Notes: generated by a model not told the origin, from the letters alone. A stretch of 57,296 nucleotides of DNA from Ruminococcus flavefaciens (GCA_002371825.1 DFHF01000030.1:1-57296); one strand, 5' to 3'; shown: positions 1-9,673, numbered from the stretch's first letter. A program made the numbers and translations.

Positions 1-507
1 TACCTCAACAACAGAGCATCTGTCATGAGACTGAGATGTATCACGGAGCTTATCTACCATTTCCATAGCTGTATTCATAGCTGTATCAAATCCGATAGTA
101 TAATCAGTGCAAGCGATATCGTTATCGATAGTTCCGGGGATACCTACGCAAAGAACACCCTTTGCTGAGAGATCAGCAGCACCTCTGAAGGAACCGTCTC
201 CGCCGATTACTACGAGACCTTCGATACCGAGCTCCTCACACTTTGCTCTTGCCTTTTCAACACCTGCATCAGTTCTGAATTCAGGACATCTTGCAGTATA
301 AAGAATAGTTCCGCCTCTATGGATGATATCTGAAACACTTCTTTCATCCATCTTGAATATATCACCTGTTATAAGGCCTTCATATCCTCTGCGGATACCA
401 TATACTTCCATACCCTTACTGAGGGCAGTTCTAACAACTGCTCTTACAGCAGCATTCATGCCCGGTGCGTCTCCGCCGCTTGTTAATACACCGATTTTCT
501 TAATCAT
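1..507 (-). CDS. pfkA: 6-phosphofructokinase, N-terminal part (cut by window edge)
   Basis: ATP-dependent phosphorylation of fructose 6-phosphate to the 1,6-bisphosphate, the committed step of glycolysis; cytosolic tetramer. The 169 codons present begin with the ATP-binding GGDAPGMNAAVR stretch (residues about 11-22), followed by the GGDGSFRGA loop and the catalytic TIDNDI loop, all typical of bacterial PfkA. The start ATG has GGAGAA 6 nt upstream. About half of a usual 320-residue enzyme is visible and the 3' part lies beyond base 1. It follows dnaE after a 150-bp gap with its own strong promoter, so it need not depend on the upstream operon. Identity is certain; only the C-terminus is unseen. 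Confidence 0.97.
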   Translation of the reverse strand, partial: MIKKIGVLTSGGDAPGMNAAVRAVVRTALSKGMEVYGIRRGYEGLITGDIFKMDERSVSDIIHRGGTILYTARCPEFRTDAGVEKARAKCEELGIEGLVVIGGDGSFRGAADLSAKGVLCVGIPGTIDNDIACTDYTIGFDTAMNTAMEMVDKLRDTSQSHDRCSVVEV

Positions 508-585
508 ACATATTCTCCATTCTGCACGTGGCATATATTATTTAACTTGCAGCGCCATTGCTGCAGCTTAATTCCATACATTTAT

Positions 586-614
586 ATTTTACTACTTTGT
601 AGAAATATTGTCAA
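586..614 (-). promoter_or_regulatory. SigA-type promoter of pfkA
   Basis: Read on the minus strand: TTGACA (609-614), 17-bp spacer, TAAAAT (586-591), about 80 nt before the pfkA start. The implied 5' leader contains a short GCAGC/GCTGC hairpin. Confidence 0.8.
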
Positions 615-657
615 GTGTATTTCAGTCTTTTTTTAAAAAAATCTTAAAAATACAGCA

Positions 658-3600
658 TCATTTTATAAGACCGATATTTTCTCTGCCGGCCGCCTCTGAA
701 AGCTCATTGAAAGAATCCGCAGATATTTCCAAGGAGAGCCGTTCTTTCGGTAAAAGAGTTTTTCTGATGTCCGTAAAATAGAAACAAACAGCAGTTTCTC
801 CTCTGTGTCGGTCACATATGGATTTTATTTTGCCGATCACGGGACTGTCTGAGGGTATTTTTGCGCAAAGCTTCATATTGCTTATATATCTGGGAAATTC
901 TTTTTCAGAGATCAATGAGCCGCATACAACGGTAACACTGTCATCCTTTACAGATATCTTTCCTGATAAAAGAACGATATTCCCGATATTTAGCCTTGAG
1001 GCTGATACTGCATACAGATCCGGAAATACAACTGCCTCCAGCTCGCCTGTTTCGTCTGAAACTGTAATAAAGCACATACGCTCATTCTTTTTTGTGATAT
1101 GAACTTTTTTATCCTGAACTGTACAAAGAAGCTTTATTTCTGTTCCGTCTTTAAGGCCGCTGAGCGTGATAATATCCTTAACAGTCTTCGTTCTTAGCAA
1201 GGCGGCTAAATGAATATGATCTGACAGAGGATCGCCTGTGAGATACATTCCGGCAGCATCCTTTTCCATTGCCAGAAGCTCACGTCTTTCATACTCAACA
1301 GCATAGGGTATCCTGATGCCCATATCGGCAGAGCCGTCTGTATCAAGGAAATTGAGCTGACCGTCGATAACTCCTCTTGAACCTGATGCAACTGCATCCA
1401 TTATCATCTCATAATTTTCCAGCATCTGCCTTCGGTTCAGACCGAGGCCGTCAAAAGCACCTGCCTTTATCATATTTTCGAGAGCCTTCTTGTTCAGTTC
1501 CCTGCCCTCGAGGCGTTCACAGAAGTCCTGAAGGCCGGTAAAAGGTCCGTGTATCAGTCTTTCAGCGATTATCCTGTCAGCAAGACCGCTGCCTGCATTT
1601 TTTATTGCAAGAAGTCCGAAATATATCTTCCCGCCGGTAAAAGTGAAGCCCTTCATGCTCTTGTTGATATCAGGACGAACTATCTCTATGCCATTGCTTC
1701 GGCAATCGTTAATATATTCAGCGAGCTTACCTGTTACAGACATTACACTGGACATCAGTGCGGCCATATATATGCCTCTGTAGTGATATTTCAGATAAGC
1801 GGTCTGGTAGGAAAGATACGAATAGGCTGCTGCATGAGACTTGTTGAAAGCATAGGAAGCAAAGCTCACCATCTCGTCAAAAACAGAATCCGCTGTCTGT
1901 GCCGGGATACCATTAGAAACCGCTCCGTTTACAAAGCTTTCCCGCTCCTTTAGCATTACATCATGCTTTTTCTTTGCCATGGCTCTGCGTACTATGTCAG
2001 CGTGGCCATAGGAGTATCCGGCTAATTTCCGGCATATTTCCATGACCTGTTCCTGATAGACCATTACACCATAGGTCTCTTTCAAAATGCTTTCAAGTAC
2101 AGGGTGCTTATACTTTATTTTATCAGGATGCTTTTTATTCTCGATATATTCAGGGATCGATCTCATTGGTCCCGGACGGTAAAGTGACATTACTACTATA
2201 AGGTCTTCGAGCCTTTCCGGTGAAAGGTCGATAAGGCGCTGAGTTATGCCGTCGCTTTCAAACTGAAATACCCCTGCTGTATCGCCTTTTGCAAGCATAG
2301 AGTATACATCCGGATCATCTACAGGGATAGCGCTTATATCAAAATCCGGTTCTGTTCTTTGTATCTCGTTTACAGCATCTCTGATTATAGTAAGGTTCCT
2401 CAGGCCGAGAAAGTCCATTTTTAGCAGCCCGAGAGACTCCAGAATATTCATAGTATACTGAGTAACAACAGTATTGTCATTTTTTTGCAGCGGGACAAGA
2501 TCACTCAGCGGAACAGCTGAAATAACTACTCCTGCTGCGTGAGTTGAAGCGTGGCGAGGCATTCCCTCCAGTTTTTTTGCCATATCCAGAAGCTCTCGCA
2601 CTGTTCTGTCACTGCCGTATAGCTGGGAGAGTTCCTCTGATGTGGACATGGCTTCGTTAATATCAGCTTTGGGATCGATCATTTTAGCGACCTTATCACA
2701 CAGCTGATAAGGAACACTCATAACTCTTCCTACATCACGAACAGCTGCCCTTGCCTTGAGCGTGTCAAAAGCGATAATCTCAGAAACGTACTCTTCACCA
2801 TATTTTCTGACCACATAATCCTTGACGCTCTGACGTCCTTCGATACAGAAATCAATATCGAAATCCGGCATACTGACTCTTTCGGGATTAAGAAATCTCT
2901 CAAAGAGCAATCCGAATCTGATAGGATCAATGCCTGTGATCCCTATACAATAGGCACAGAGACTTCCTGCACCTGAGCCTCTTCCGGGGCCTACAGGGAC
3001 ATTATGTTCTCTTGCATAGTGAATAAAATCCCAGACTATAAGATAATAATCCGTATATCCCATCTTGGTTATAACAGAAAGCTCGTATTCAAGGCGCTGC
3101 ACTACCTCTTTTGCAGGAGTTGCGCCGTATCTTTCATACATTCCTTTTCTGCACAGTTCCCGGAAGTACTCCTGATTATCAGCAACACCTTCGATCCGGA
3201 ATTTTGGCAGCTTTATATTGCCAAACTCGAACTCAACATTGCATCTGTCTGCAATAAGTACCGTATTTGAGACTGCCTCTTCATGCCCTTTAAACAGTGC
3301 TGTCATTTCGTCCGCTGACTTTACATAGAACTCATTTGTCTCGAAACTCATGGCATTGGGTTCACCGAGGATCTTTCCGGTCTGTATGCACATAAGGATA
3401 TTCTGCATTTCAGAATCACTTTTTTTGATATAATGGCAGTCGTTTGTGGCCACAAGCGGTATATCAAGTTCTGAGGCGAGCTTATAAAGCATAGGAAGAT
3501 TCTTGAGCTCATCCTCTATTCCGTGGTTTTGAATCTCTATGAAATAATTATCCCGGCCAAAAATATCAATGTAAGCAAGAGCAGTCTCCTTGGCAAGGTC

Positions 3601-4062
3601 ATATTCCCCTGCACTGAGTTTCCGTGGTATTTCTCCGGCAAGACAGGCAGACAAACATATAAGTCCGCTGTGATATTTTTTCAGGAGCTCCCTGTCTACT
3701 CTCGGTTTGTTGTAAAAGCCTTCTATACTTGCAAGAGAGACAAGCTTAACAAGGTTTCTGTAGCCTTCGTTATTCTCACACAGCAGTATGAGATGATAGG
3801 GCTGCTGGTCTATCCTTGGCTCTTTATCATGTCTTGTTCTCGGTGCAACGTATACTTCGCAGCCAATGATCGGTTTGATACCGTTTTTCTTTGCCTCATT
3901 CCAGAATTCGACTGCTCCGTACATATTTCCATGATCTGTTATGGCAGCAGCTGTCTGACCAAGTTCTTTAAGACGCGGAAAAAGCTCCTTGATGCGGCAG
4001 GCGCCGTCAAGGAGACTGTATTCCGTATGAAGGTGGAGGTTTACAAATCCATCATTTTTCAT
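658..4062 (-). CDS. dnaE: DNA polymerase III subunit alpha (DnaE)
   Basis: Replicative DNA polymerase catalytic subunit of the C family. The N-terminal PHP domain opens with the HLHTEYSLLDG metal-site motif near residue 9. The catalytic MPDFDIDF aspartates lie near residue 400, after the GPGRGSGAGS motif. Helix-hairpin-helix and OB-fold regions follow, giving 1134 residues, close to the E. coli length. I place the start at the ATG at 4062, which has GGAGG 8 nt upstream; a longer reading from GTG 4128 would run deep into whiA and lacks a ribosome site. The start overlaps the whiA stop by 11 bases, which suggests translational coupling. PolC is not in the window. Firmicute DnaE usually works alongside PolC, but that cannot be judged here. 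Confidence 0.97.
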   Translation of the reverse strand: MKNDGFVNLHLHTEYSLLDGACRIKELFPRLKELGQTAAAITDHGNMYGAVEFWNEAKKNGIKPIIGCEVYVAPRTRHDKEPRIDQQPYHLILLCENNEGYRNLVKLVSLASIEGFYNKPRVDRELLKKYHSGLICLSACLAGEIPRKLSAGEYDLAKETALAYIDIFGRDNYFIEIQNHGIEDELKNLPMLYKLASELDIPLVATNDCHYIKKSDSEMQNILMCIQTGKILGEPNAMSFETNEFYVKSADEMTALFKGHEEAVSNTVLIADRCNVEFEFGNIKLPKFRIEGVADNQEYFRELCRKGMYERYGATPAKEVVQRLEYELSVITKMGYTDYYLIVWDFIHYAREHNVPVGPGRGSGAGSLCAYCIGITGIDPIRFGLLFERFLNPERVSMPDFDIDFCIEGRQSVKDYVVRKYGEEYVSEIIAFDTLKARAAVRDVGRVMSVPYQLCDKVAKMIDPKADINEAMSTSEELSQLYGSDRTVRELLDMAKKLEGMPRHASTHAAGVVISAVPLSDLVPLQKNDNTVVTQYTMNILESLGLLKMDFLGLRNLTIIRDAVNEIQRTEPDFDISAIPVDDPDVYSMLAKGDTAGVFQFESDGITQRLIDLSPERLEDLIVVMSLYRPGPMRSIPEYIENKKHPDKIKYKHPVLESILKETYGVMVYQEQVMEICRKLAGYSYGHADIVRRAMAKKKHDVMLKERESFVNGAVSNGIPAQTADSVFDEMVSFASYAFNKSHAAAYSYLSYQTAYLKYHYRGIYMAALMSSVMSVTGKLAEYINDCRSNGIEIVRPDINKSMKGFTFTGGKIYFGLLAIKNAGSGLADRIIAERLIHGPFTGLQDFCERLEGRELNKKALENMIKAGAFDGLGLNRRQMLENYEMIMDAVASGSRGVIDGQLNFLDTDGSADMGIRIPYAVEYERRELLAMEKDAAGMYLTGDPLSDHIHLAALLRTKTVKDIITLSGLKDGTEIKLLCTVQDKKVHITKKNERMCFITVSDETGELEAVVFPDLYAVSASRLNIGNIVLLSGKISVKDDSVTVVCGSLISEKEFPRYISNMKLCAKIPSDSPVIGKIKSICDRHRGETAVCFYFTDIRKTLLPKERLSLEISADSFNELSEAAGRENIGLIK

Positions 4063-4969
4063 GTCCTTTACCTCCGCTGCGAAGTTCATCTGCAATCTTT
4101 GCAAGTTTTTTGAATCTGTGATTAACACCTGAACGGCTTATGGGAACAGATAGACTTTCCCCTATCTCCTGAAGGCTCATATCATTGTTTTCAAGGCGGA
4201 GCTCTGCCACTTCACGAAGCTCATCCGACAGTGATTCAAGTCCCATAGCAGAAGCTATCAGCATAATATCCTGACGCTGCTTCATGGCTGCATTCAGTAC
4301 CTTGTCGATATTGGCAGCATCGCAGTTCCTTATGCGGTTGGCTTTATTCCGGACGTCTTTATAAATCTTCACATTCATCAGTTCCAATGTACATTGCTGA
4401 GCACCGATAAAAGTGAGAGTATCCTCAATAGACTCGCTGCCTTTTATATAGACAATATACTGTCCCCGTCTTATAACCTGTCCTGCACTTACACCAATAT
4501 CTCCGAGAAGCACAGTCAGATCACCGGCAAGCTCAGAAGTGGGGGCGGAAAATTCAAGATGATACTCCTTTGAAGGATCATTTACACTTCCGCAGGCAAG
4601 AAAAACTCCTGCTGTAAAAACTCCGAGACTATTTGTTGCAATAATCTCGGAATCAACTTTTCTTTCATTTTCACTGAAGCGGTATTTGGTAAACACTCTG
4701 TCTATAAGGTCGGTATCTGTTATATCATAGCAATACAGCACAAGATCATTACGTCTTATATTCTCACGAACGGTCAGTTCGCAGTGAAATACGCTCCTGA
4801 ACAGATCGCCGAAAAGAGCAGCTGAGATACTGCTTTCGCTCTGAAAGCATATATGCTCCCTTGTCAGAGTTCTGCTGAAAAGCAGCATTCCGTAAAGGCA
4901 GGCAAAGCGCTTATCCTTATCATTGACTGAGGAGCATATTTCTTTTCTTACATCATTTGAGAAGGATAT
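4052..4969 (-). CDS. whiA: WhiA, DNA-binding regulator with LAGLIDADG-like fold; apparent ATA start
   Basis: Conserved Gram-positive regulator linked to cell division and, in actinobacteria, sporulation. It has an N-terminal homing-endonuclease-like domain and a C-terminal helix-turn-helix (residues about 225-295, including LQEIGESLSVPISRSGVNHR). It sits in the usual rapZ-whiA pair. The nearest ATG (4888) would remove 27 conserved residues. The family N-terminus (SFSNDVRKEI) is encoded upstream in the same frame with no ATG, GTG or TTG. The only position with a good ribosome site is an ATA codon at 4967-4969, 6-8 nt after AGGAGGGG. Read from there it has 305 residues, the normal family length. 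A base-call error (ATG to ATA) is the alternative. Confidence 0.93.
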   Translation of the reverse strand: MSFSNDVRKEICSSVNDKDKRFACLYGMLLFSRTLTREHICFQSESSISAALFGDLFRSVFHCELTVRENIRRNDLVLYCYDITDTDLIDRVFTKYRFSENERKVDSEIIATNSLGVFTAGVFLACGSVNDPSKEYHLEFSAPTSELAGDLTVLLGDIGVSAGQVIRRGQYIVYIKGSESIEDTLTFIGAQQCTLELMNVKIYKDVRNKANRIRNCDAANIDKVLNAAMKQRQDIMLIASAMGLESLSDELREVAELRLENNDMSLQEIGESLSVPISRSGVNHRFKKLAKIADELRSGGKGHEK

Positions 4970-4984
4970 CTTGATCCCCTCCTA

Positions 4985-5857
4985 TCAGAATTTCTTGTCT
5001 TTTGTTATATCTCGGTGATATTTCTGTACCCTGTAGTCCTTTTCGTTGAGGTGCCTTGCCATAAGTTCAGCAAAAGTAATGGAACGATGCTTTCCGCCTG
5101 TACAGCCAAAAGCTATAACCAGCTGACTCTTTCCTTCGTGGACATAAAGCGGGATAAGATAGTCGATAAGATCACAGAGCTTATTGAAAAGCTCCTTTGA
5201 CTGATCGAAACTCATAACATAATCACGCACACAGTCATCACAGCCGGTATGACTGCGAAGTTCGTCTATGTAGTATGGATTTGGCAGACATCTCACATCA
5301 AAAACAAGATCGCTGTCTGTAGCCACTCCGTATTTGAAGCCGAAGGACATGACCTTTATCAGAAGTGAATCCGAGCTTTTTTCAAGGAAAATAGCCTTAA
5401 TCTGCTCCTTGAGCTGTGAGGCTGTAAGTGAAGTAGTTTCGATAAAGTAATCAGCGATCTCACGAAGCTGTGAAAGCTGACTTGCCTCATATTCGATGGC
5501 CTCAAGGATATTTCCGTTGAATTTCTCCTGCAGCGGATGTTTACGGCGGGTCTCTTTATAACGCTTTATCAGCACTTCATGTGCAGCGTCTATGAAAAGT
5601 ACCTTCACTTCAACATCCGGAGCATTTTTAAGCTCCTGCCATGAACGGAATATCTCGGTGAACATATCCCCTGTTCTGATATCCACTGCAACTGCGACCT
5701 TTGATATTTCAGATTCAGACTGCCTGCAAAGGTCTACAAATTTTGATATGAGTTTAGGCGGAATGTTATCGATACAGTAATACCCTATATCCTCCATAAC
5801 ATCCATTACACTGGATTTTCCGGCTCCGGACATTCCAGTGACTATGAGTAACTGCAT
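4985..5857 (-). CDS. rapZ: RapZ/YvcJ-type nucleotide-binding protein
   Basis: P-loop nucleotide-binding protein. In E. coli it is the RNase E adapter that controls GlmS through small RNAs; in Firmicutes (YvcJ) the role is less clear, but it binds UDP-GlcNAc-related ligands and lies with whiA and the YvcK family. The Walker A motif GMSGAGKS is at residues 8-15, and the conserved C-terminal IAFGCTGGKHRS segment is near residue 250. It has 290 residues, full family length. The ATG has GGGAG 6 nt upstream. Only 15 bases separate its stop from the proposed whiA start, and those bases carry the whiA ribosome site. Confidence 0.93.
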   Translation of the reverse strand: MQLLIVTGMSGAGKSSVMDVMEDIGYYCIDNIPPKLISKFVDLCRQSESEISKVAVAVDIRTGDMFTEIFRSWQELKNAPDVEVKVLFIDAAHEVLIKRYKETRRKHPLQEKFNGNILEAIEYEASQLSQLREIADYFIETTSLTASQLKEQIKAIFLEKSSDSLLIKVMSFGFKYGVATDSDLVFDVRCLPNPYYIDELRSHTGCDDCVRDYVMSFDQSKELFNKLCDLIDYLIPLYVHEGKSQLVIAFGCTGGKHRSITFAELMARHLNEKDYRVQKYHRDITKDKKF

Positions 5858-5882
5858 ATTATACTCCCTTTCCGATGGGGAT

Positions 5883-6785
5883 TTATTTTAATATCACCGG
5901 TTCAAGCTCGAGCACATAACCGGTCTTTTCTTTTACTATTTTCTGTACCTGTGAGCAGAGCTCCAGCACATCAGCACAAGTTGCATACCCCTTGTTAATT
6001 ACAAATCCGCTGTGTTTTTCGCTGACCATCGCTCCTCCGCAGGTAAGTCCTTTAAGACCGCACTGGTCAATGAGAAGAGAAGCGTAGCTGCCTTCAGGTC
6101 TTTTGAATGTACTTCCGGCACTGGGAAATTCAAGCGGCTGTTTGGAGCTTCTCTTTGCCATACATTCGTTCATTGCTTCCTTGATCTTATCTGCATCTCC
6201 CTCTGTAAGCTGCATGGTTACAGAAGTTATCACGCAGTCAGAATCTGCGAAAATGCTGTGACGATATGAAAGATCCATATCCTCCTTGTCAATATTTCTG
6301 ATGACACAGTCACTGTCGATATACTGTGCTGATACAACAACATCCTTTATCTCGCTGCCGTAAGCACCAGCATTCATGTAAAGAGCACCGCCGACTGTTC
6401 CGGGGATACCGAAAAGGTTCTCCATACCGCTGAGAGAGGCGTGCTGTGCGTGTACACAGGCAGAGGCGAGAAGTGCTCCGGCATCGCAGCGGATAGTAGT
6501 GCCGCTGATCTCGATCCTGGCGAAATCACTTCCGAAAAGGAGAATAACTCCGTCGAATCCCTCGTCAGAGGCGATTATATTGCTTCCTCTGCCGAGTATG
6601 CCGTAACGTATAGAATTATCTTTCATGTACTTTATCAGCTCTGCTGCGGATCTTGCGGAATTTACGCTGATGAGCGCTCTGCACGGACCGCCGAATCGGA
6701 ATGTGATATATTCGCTGAGCGGGCACTCCGGAGTTATGCGGCAACCAAGCTTACCGCAAAGCTGAGTAAGTTCATCTAAATACAT
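5883..6785 (-). CDS. murB: UDP-N-acetylenolpyruvoylglucosamine reductase
   Basis: FAD- and NADPH-dependent reduction of UDP-GlcNAc-enolpyruvate to UDP-MurNAc, the second committed step of peptidoglycan precursor synthesis; cytosolic. The FAD-binding segment includes LGRGSNII (about 63-70), the NAGAYGSEI region and the active-site SAGSTFKRP segment near residue 222. Its 300 residues fit type II MurB. The ATG follows GGGGGA. It lies between hprK and rapZ, an order common in clostridia. Confidence 0.96.
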   Translation of the reverse strand: MYLDELTQLCGKLGCRITPECPLSEYITFRFGGPCRALISVNSARSAAELIKYMKDNSIRYGILGRGSNIIASDEGFDGVILLFGSDFARIEISGTTIRCDAGALLASACVHAQHASLSGMENLFGIPGTVGGALYMNAGAYGSEIKDVVVSAQYIDSDCVIRNIDKEDMDLSYRHSIFADSDCVITSVTMQLTEGDADKIKEAMNECMAKRSSKQPLEFPSAGSTFKRPEGSYASLLIDQCGLKGLTCGGAMVSEKHSGFVINKGYATCADVLELCSQVQKIVKEKTGYVLELEPVILK

Positions 6786-6851
6786 AATATTTTCCCCCTG
6801 AGATGATATAATAATATTTGATGTCCGTTTCAGGCAATATGTATCTCAGGC

Positions 6852-7811
6852 TCAGAATGCCTCGTAATCACGGACGATCTCCTTGGCATCAGATTCCATA
6901 CCAAGACGGTTGAGAAGCTCCTGAGCAGCGTTATAGCCCATTTTCTTCTGTCTGTTGTTCATAGCGGCAACTTCAAGAATAACCGCAAGATTACGTCCGG
7001 GTTTGACAGGAATGGTAAGTGAAGGAACCTTTACTCCGAGAAGGCTCACAAACTCAGTGTCAACACCCATTCTGTCGTAGATCTTCTCGGGATTCCACTG
7101 CTCAAGTTCAACTACCAGATCCAGCTTTTCAGTCATCTTTACAGCACCGATACCGAAAAGTCTTCTTGCATTTATGATACCAATGCCTCGAAGTTCAAGG
7201 AAGTGGCGGATATTATCCGGAGAGCTTCCGACAAGGCTGATATTTGAGACCTTTCTGATCTCAACAGCATCGTCAGCAACAAGGCGGTGTCCACGTTTAA
7301 CAAGCTCGATAGCAGTCTCGCTCTTTCCGACTCCGGATTCGCCTGTAATAAATACACCTTCACCGTAGATCTCAATAAGAACACCGTGGCGTGTTATTCT
7401 CGGGGCAAGAGTAAGGTTAAGAAAAGCGATAAGTCCAGACATGAAATTAGAAGTGCTCTCCTTGCTTCTGAGGAGAGGTACCTCGTACTCCTTGGCAAGC
7501 TCCAGCATTTCAGCAAAATAGGGAAGTTCCCTGGAAATAATAAGTGCAGGGATCCTCTGAGCAAAGAGGAGCTGTAATCTTTCACGTCTTGTATTTTCAT
7601 CGAGAGTTGAAAGATATGCAAATTCCATTTTTCCTATGATCTGGATGCGCTCCGGGTTAAAATACTCATAGAATCCCATGAGCTGAAGTCCCGGCCTGTT
7701 GACATCGTTCTCATCGATCATAACTTCATTTGCATCCTTATGGATGTATATAACTTCAAGTTTGAATTCGTCTACTATCCTCTGAAGGGATACCTTGAAA
7801 TTTTCAGCCAT
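6852..7811 (-). CDS. hprK: HPr kinase/phosphorylase
   Basis: Bifunctional enzyme that phosphorylates and dephosphorylates Ser46 of HPr, setting carbon catabolite repression in Firmicutes. The Walker A motif GESGVGKS lies near residue 157, followed by the capping RGHRLVADD segment and the LELRGIGIINARRLFG signature. It has 319 residues, as expected. The ATG has GGAGAA upstream. No ptsH or PTS genes are in the window. It sits 40 bp after the glycosidase-like gene and ahead of murB, probably in one long transcript. Confidence 0.97.
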   Translation of the reverse strand: MAENFKVSLQRIVDEFKLEVIYIHKDANEVMIDENDVNRPGLQLMGFYEYFNPERIQIIGKMEFAYLSTLDENTRRERLQLLFAQRIPALIISRELPYFAEMLELAKEYEVPLLRSKESTSNFMSGLIAFLNLTLAPRITRHGVLIEIYGEGVFITGESGVGKSETAIELVKRGHRLVADDAVEIRKVSNISLVGSSPDNIRHFLELRGIGIINARRLFGIGAVKMTEKLDLVVELEQWNPEKIYDRMGVDTEFVSLLGVKVPSLTIPVKPGRNLAVILEVAAMNNRQKKMGYNAAQELLNRLGMESDAKEIVRDYEAF

Positions 7812-7850
7812 TTTTTTCTCCGTTCTCCGGTTGATACCGGATTTATTTTA

Positions 7851-9065
7851 TCAGCCGATAACGAATGAACTATAGCCCAGTTCGACCAGCTTATCTCTTG
7901 CTTCAAGAAGCTCGGACATATTTACATTGCTGCCTGAAAGTCTTACAGCAACATTGAATTCATCGAGATCATCCTCAACCAGCTTTATCATCTTTTCCGC
8001 TTTGTCTGCCGGCTTTCCGCTGAATTCATAAACAGTGGCATCGGTATAGACACCGTAGCTTATCTCGTCAAGATCGATGTTCAGAATAACAGTATTGACA
8101 TTCAGCAGCATAGGCTGAAGTATATCACTGTAGCCCTGAAGCAGCTCTGATGAGGAAACCTCTATGAACATTGCTGATTCATTGGAAAGAATAGTGTTAT
8201 TGAACAGATTTGCAGCTGCTGTGAGAGCCATAGCCCTACCGGGATCCGAGAGCTCGTCAGGCAGCATATCCAGATCACTCTGGCGGAAATGCGGAAAGAC
8301 GAAATCTGAGCAGACTACCTTCTCAAAGCCGGCAGCAGAGATCTCGTCAACGATGCTGTTGATGTAGTTGACTGCGACCTGAGAATAAGGAGTAGTCCAG
8401 GGCTTTCCGCCTGCTTCGTAGTCATTGTCTATCCATTGCTCGCCGGTATCAGCTGTAACATATCCTGCCTCGCCGTCAATTACAGGGAGCAGGTTATCGT
8501 TGAAGGTGCTTACTACAGCGACAGGTTTATAGCCTGAATCCTTTATTATCTCAACGATCTGGTCAAGAGACATCATCTCCTGAAAAGCCTGGGAAGATAT
8601 CGCATAGTAAACTCCGCTGGAATAATAGATCCTTCCCCCTTTTACCTTGAGAGGGACCTCAAGATACTGGATATTCTGACCTGTGGGGAGCCTTTTTATA
8701 GCCAGTTTTAGTGTATCAGCGTTAAGAAGATCAGTCTCTTTTACAGCTGCTGCACAATAATTTTCAAAATTGACCTTCTGGTGAGATAATACAGCCTCAG
8801 AGCCGCTGGCAGTCGGTATCTGTATACTGTCAGAAGTGCTTTCGCCGGACTGAGTAGTGATCTCTGAAGATACGGCTGGTTTATCGTCGCCTTTTTTCTT
8901 TGTATAGTTTACGATCGGCTCAGCAACGCTGTAACCGATAAATCCGATACCGCCGATAAGCAGTATGGAAAGACCGATAGAAAAGGCTTTTCCTGCCGGA
9001 CTTTTTCCGTAGTAGTTCTTTTCTTTGGTCTTGTAGATTTTCCTTCCTTTGTTCCTGAATTTCAT
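7851..9065 (-). CDS. Membrane-anchored glycosyl-hydrolase-like protein (DUF4015-like)
   Basis: A basic N-terminus (residues 1-25) is followed by one membrane segment (about 28-50). Next comes a Ser/Thr-rich linker (about 60-90), then an extracytoplasmic domain of about 310 residues. The segment GEQWIDNDYE through PYSQVAVNYINSIVDEISAAGFEKVV, ending in CSDFVFPHF, resembles the TIM-barrel putative glycoside hydrolases of the DUF4015 family, where that strand carries an acidic residue. This is recognition by eye. Substrate and activity are unknown, and it may be a non-catalytic wall-binding relative. The ATG has AGGAG 8 nt upstream. It follows the Rnf-like genes and precedes hprK in an apparent operon. 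Confidence 0.5.
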   Translation of the reverse strand: MKFRNKGRKIYKTKEKNYYGKSPAGKAFSIGLSILLIGGIGFIGYSVAEPIVNYTKKKGDDKPAVSSEITTQSGESTSDSIQIPTASGSEAVLSHQKVNFENYCAAAVKETDLLNADTLKLAIKRLPTGQNIQYLEVPLKVKGGRIYYSSGVYYAISSQAFQEMMSLDQIVEIIKDSGYKPVAVVSTFNDNLLPVIDGEAGYVTADTGEQWIDNDYEAGGKPWTTPYSQVAVNYINSIVDEISAAGFEKVVCSDFVFPHFRQSDLDMLPDELSDPGRAMALTAAANLFNNTILSNESAMFIEVSSSELLQGYSDILQPMLLNVNTVILNIDLDEISYGVYTDATVYEFSGKPADKAEKMIKLVEDDLDEFNVAVRLSGSNVNMSELLEARDKLVELGYSSFVIG

Positions 9066-9100
9066 TTTATGATCTCCTACTGCGGCTGCACAGTGTTTCT

Positions 9101-9673
9101 TTATTTAAGTGCATATACCGCCATTGATATTATACCAAGATATATCAGCATGGCCGGGAATCCTCTGAACGATGACGGGACTTTTGCGGAATTCAGCTTT
9201 CTGTAAGCGGCTGTGAGAATTACAGCTGCAAGAATAAAGCCGATACCTGCTTCAAAACCAGCCCGGATATAGCTTCCGAAATTCATAAGTGAACTGTCAT
9301 CGGCAGCTTTCCTGCTGATCGTGAAAAGAGTTCCCATTACCGCACAGTTGAATGCGGATACATGGATATATTTTCTTGCTTCTGCAAAATTTTCTCTTCT
9401 TAAGAAATATAATGCAGAAAGAAGAATCACATATAGTATGCCCACCGAAAGAGTATAGATGAGCAGAGTGTAATCAGCATATTTTTCCGGCAGATTTCTG
9501 TCTGTAAGATATGCTGCAGCAGAGCCTGCTGTAGTGAAAACGGTGATAGTGCAGGCAGTCCAGATAAGATTTTTTTTGTTGCCTGCGGCGATAAACAGTG
9601 TACTTGTTCCGAGTGCCTGTGTAAGGATAAGATTTGCGGCAAGGAGGGCGATAAGATCATTTATCAGAAACAT
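9101..9673 (-). CDS. RnfA-like membrane protein with degraded Fe-S ligand
   Basis: Six-helix integral membrane protein of the RnfA/RsxA (NqrE) family. The match is clear at ANLILTQALG near residue 13, FNCAVMGTL at 108-116, the GFEAGIGFILAAVIL helix, and the C-terminal VPSSFRGFPAML segment. In the family the first half carries LGLCP, whose cysteine helps hold an intramembrane [2Fe-2S] cluster with RnfE. Here that position reads LGTST, so Cys is replaced (Ser24). The second cysteine is kept (Cys110). The ATG at 9673 has AAGGAG 8 nt upstream and overlaps the end of the RnfE-like gene by 17 bp. No rnfB follows; the next gene is the glycosidase-like protein. Confidence 0.8.
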   Translation of the reverse strand: MFLINDLIALLAANLILTQALGTSTLFIAAGNKKNLIWTACTITVFTTAGSAAAYLTDRNLPEKYADYTLLIYTLSVGILYVILLSALYFLRRENFAEARKYIHVSAFNCAVMGTLFTISRKAADDSSLMNFGSYIRAGFEAGIGFILAAVILTAAYRKLNSAKVPSSFRGFPAMLIYLGIISMAVYALK

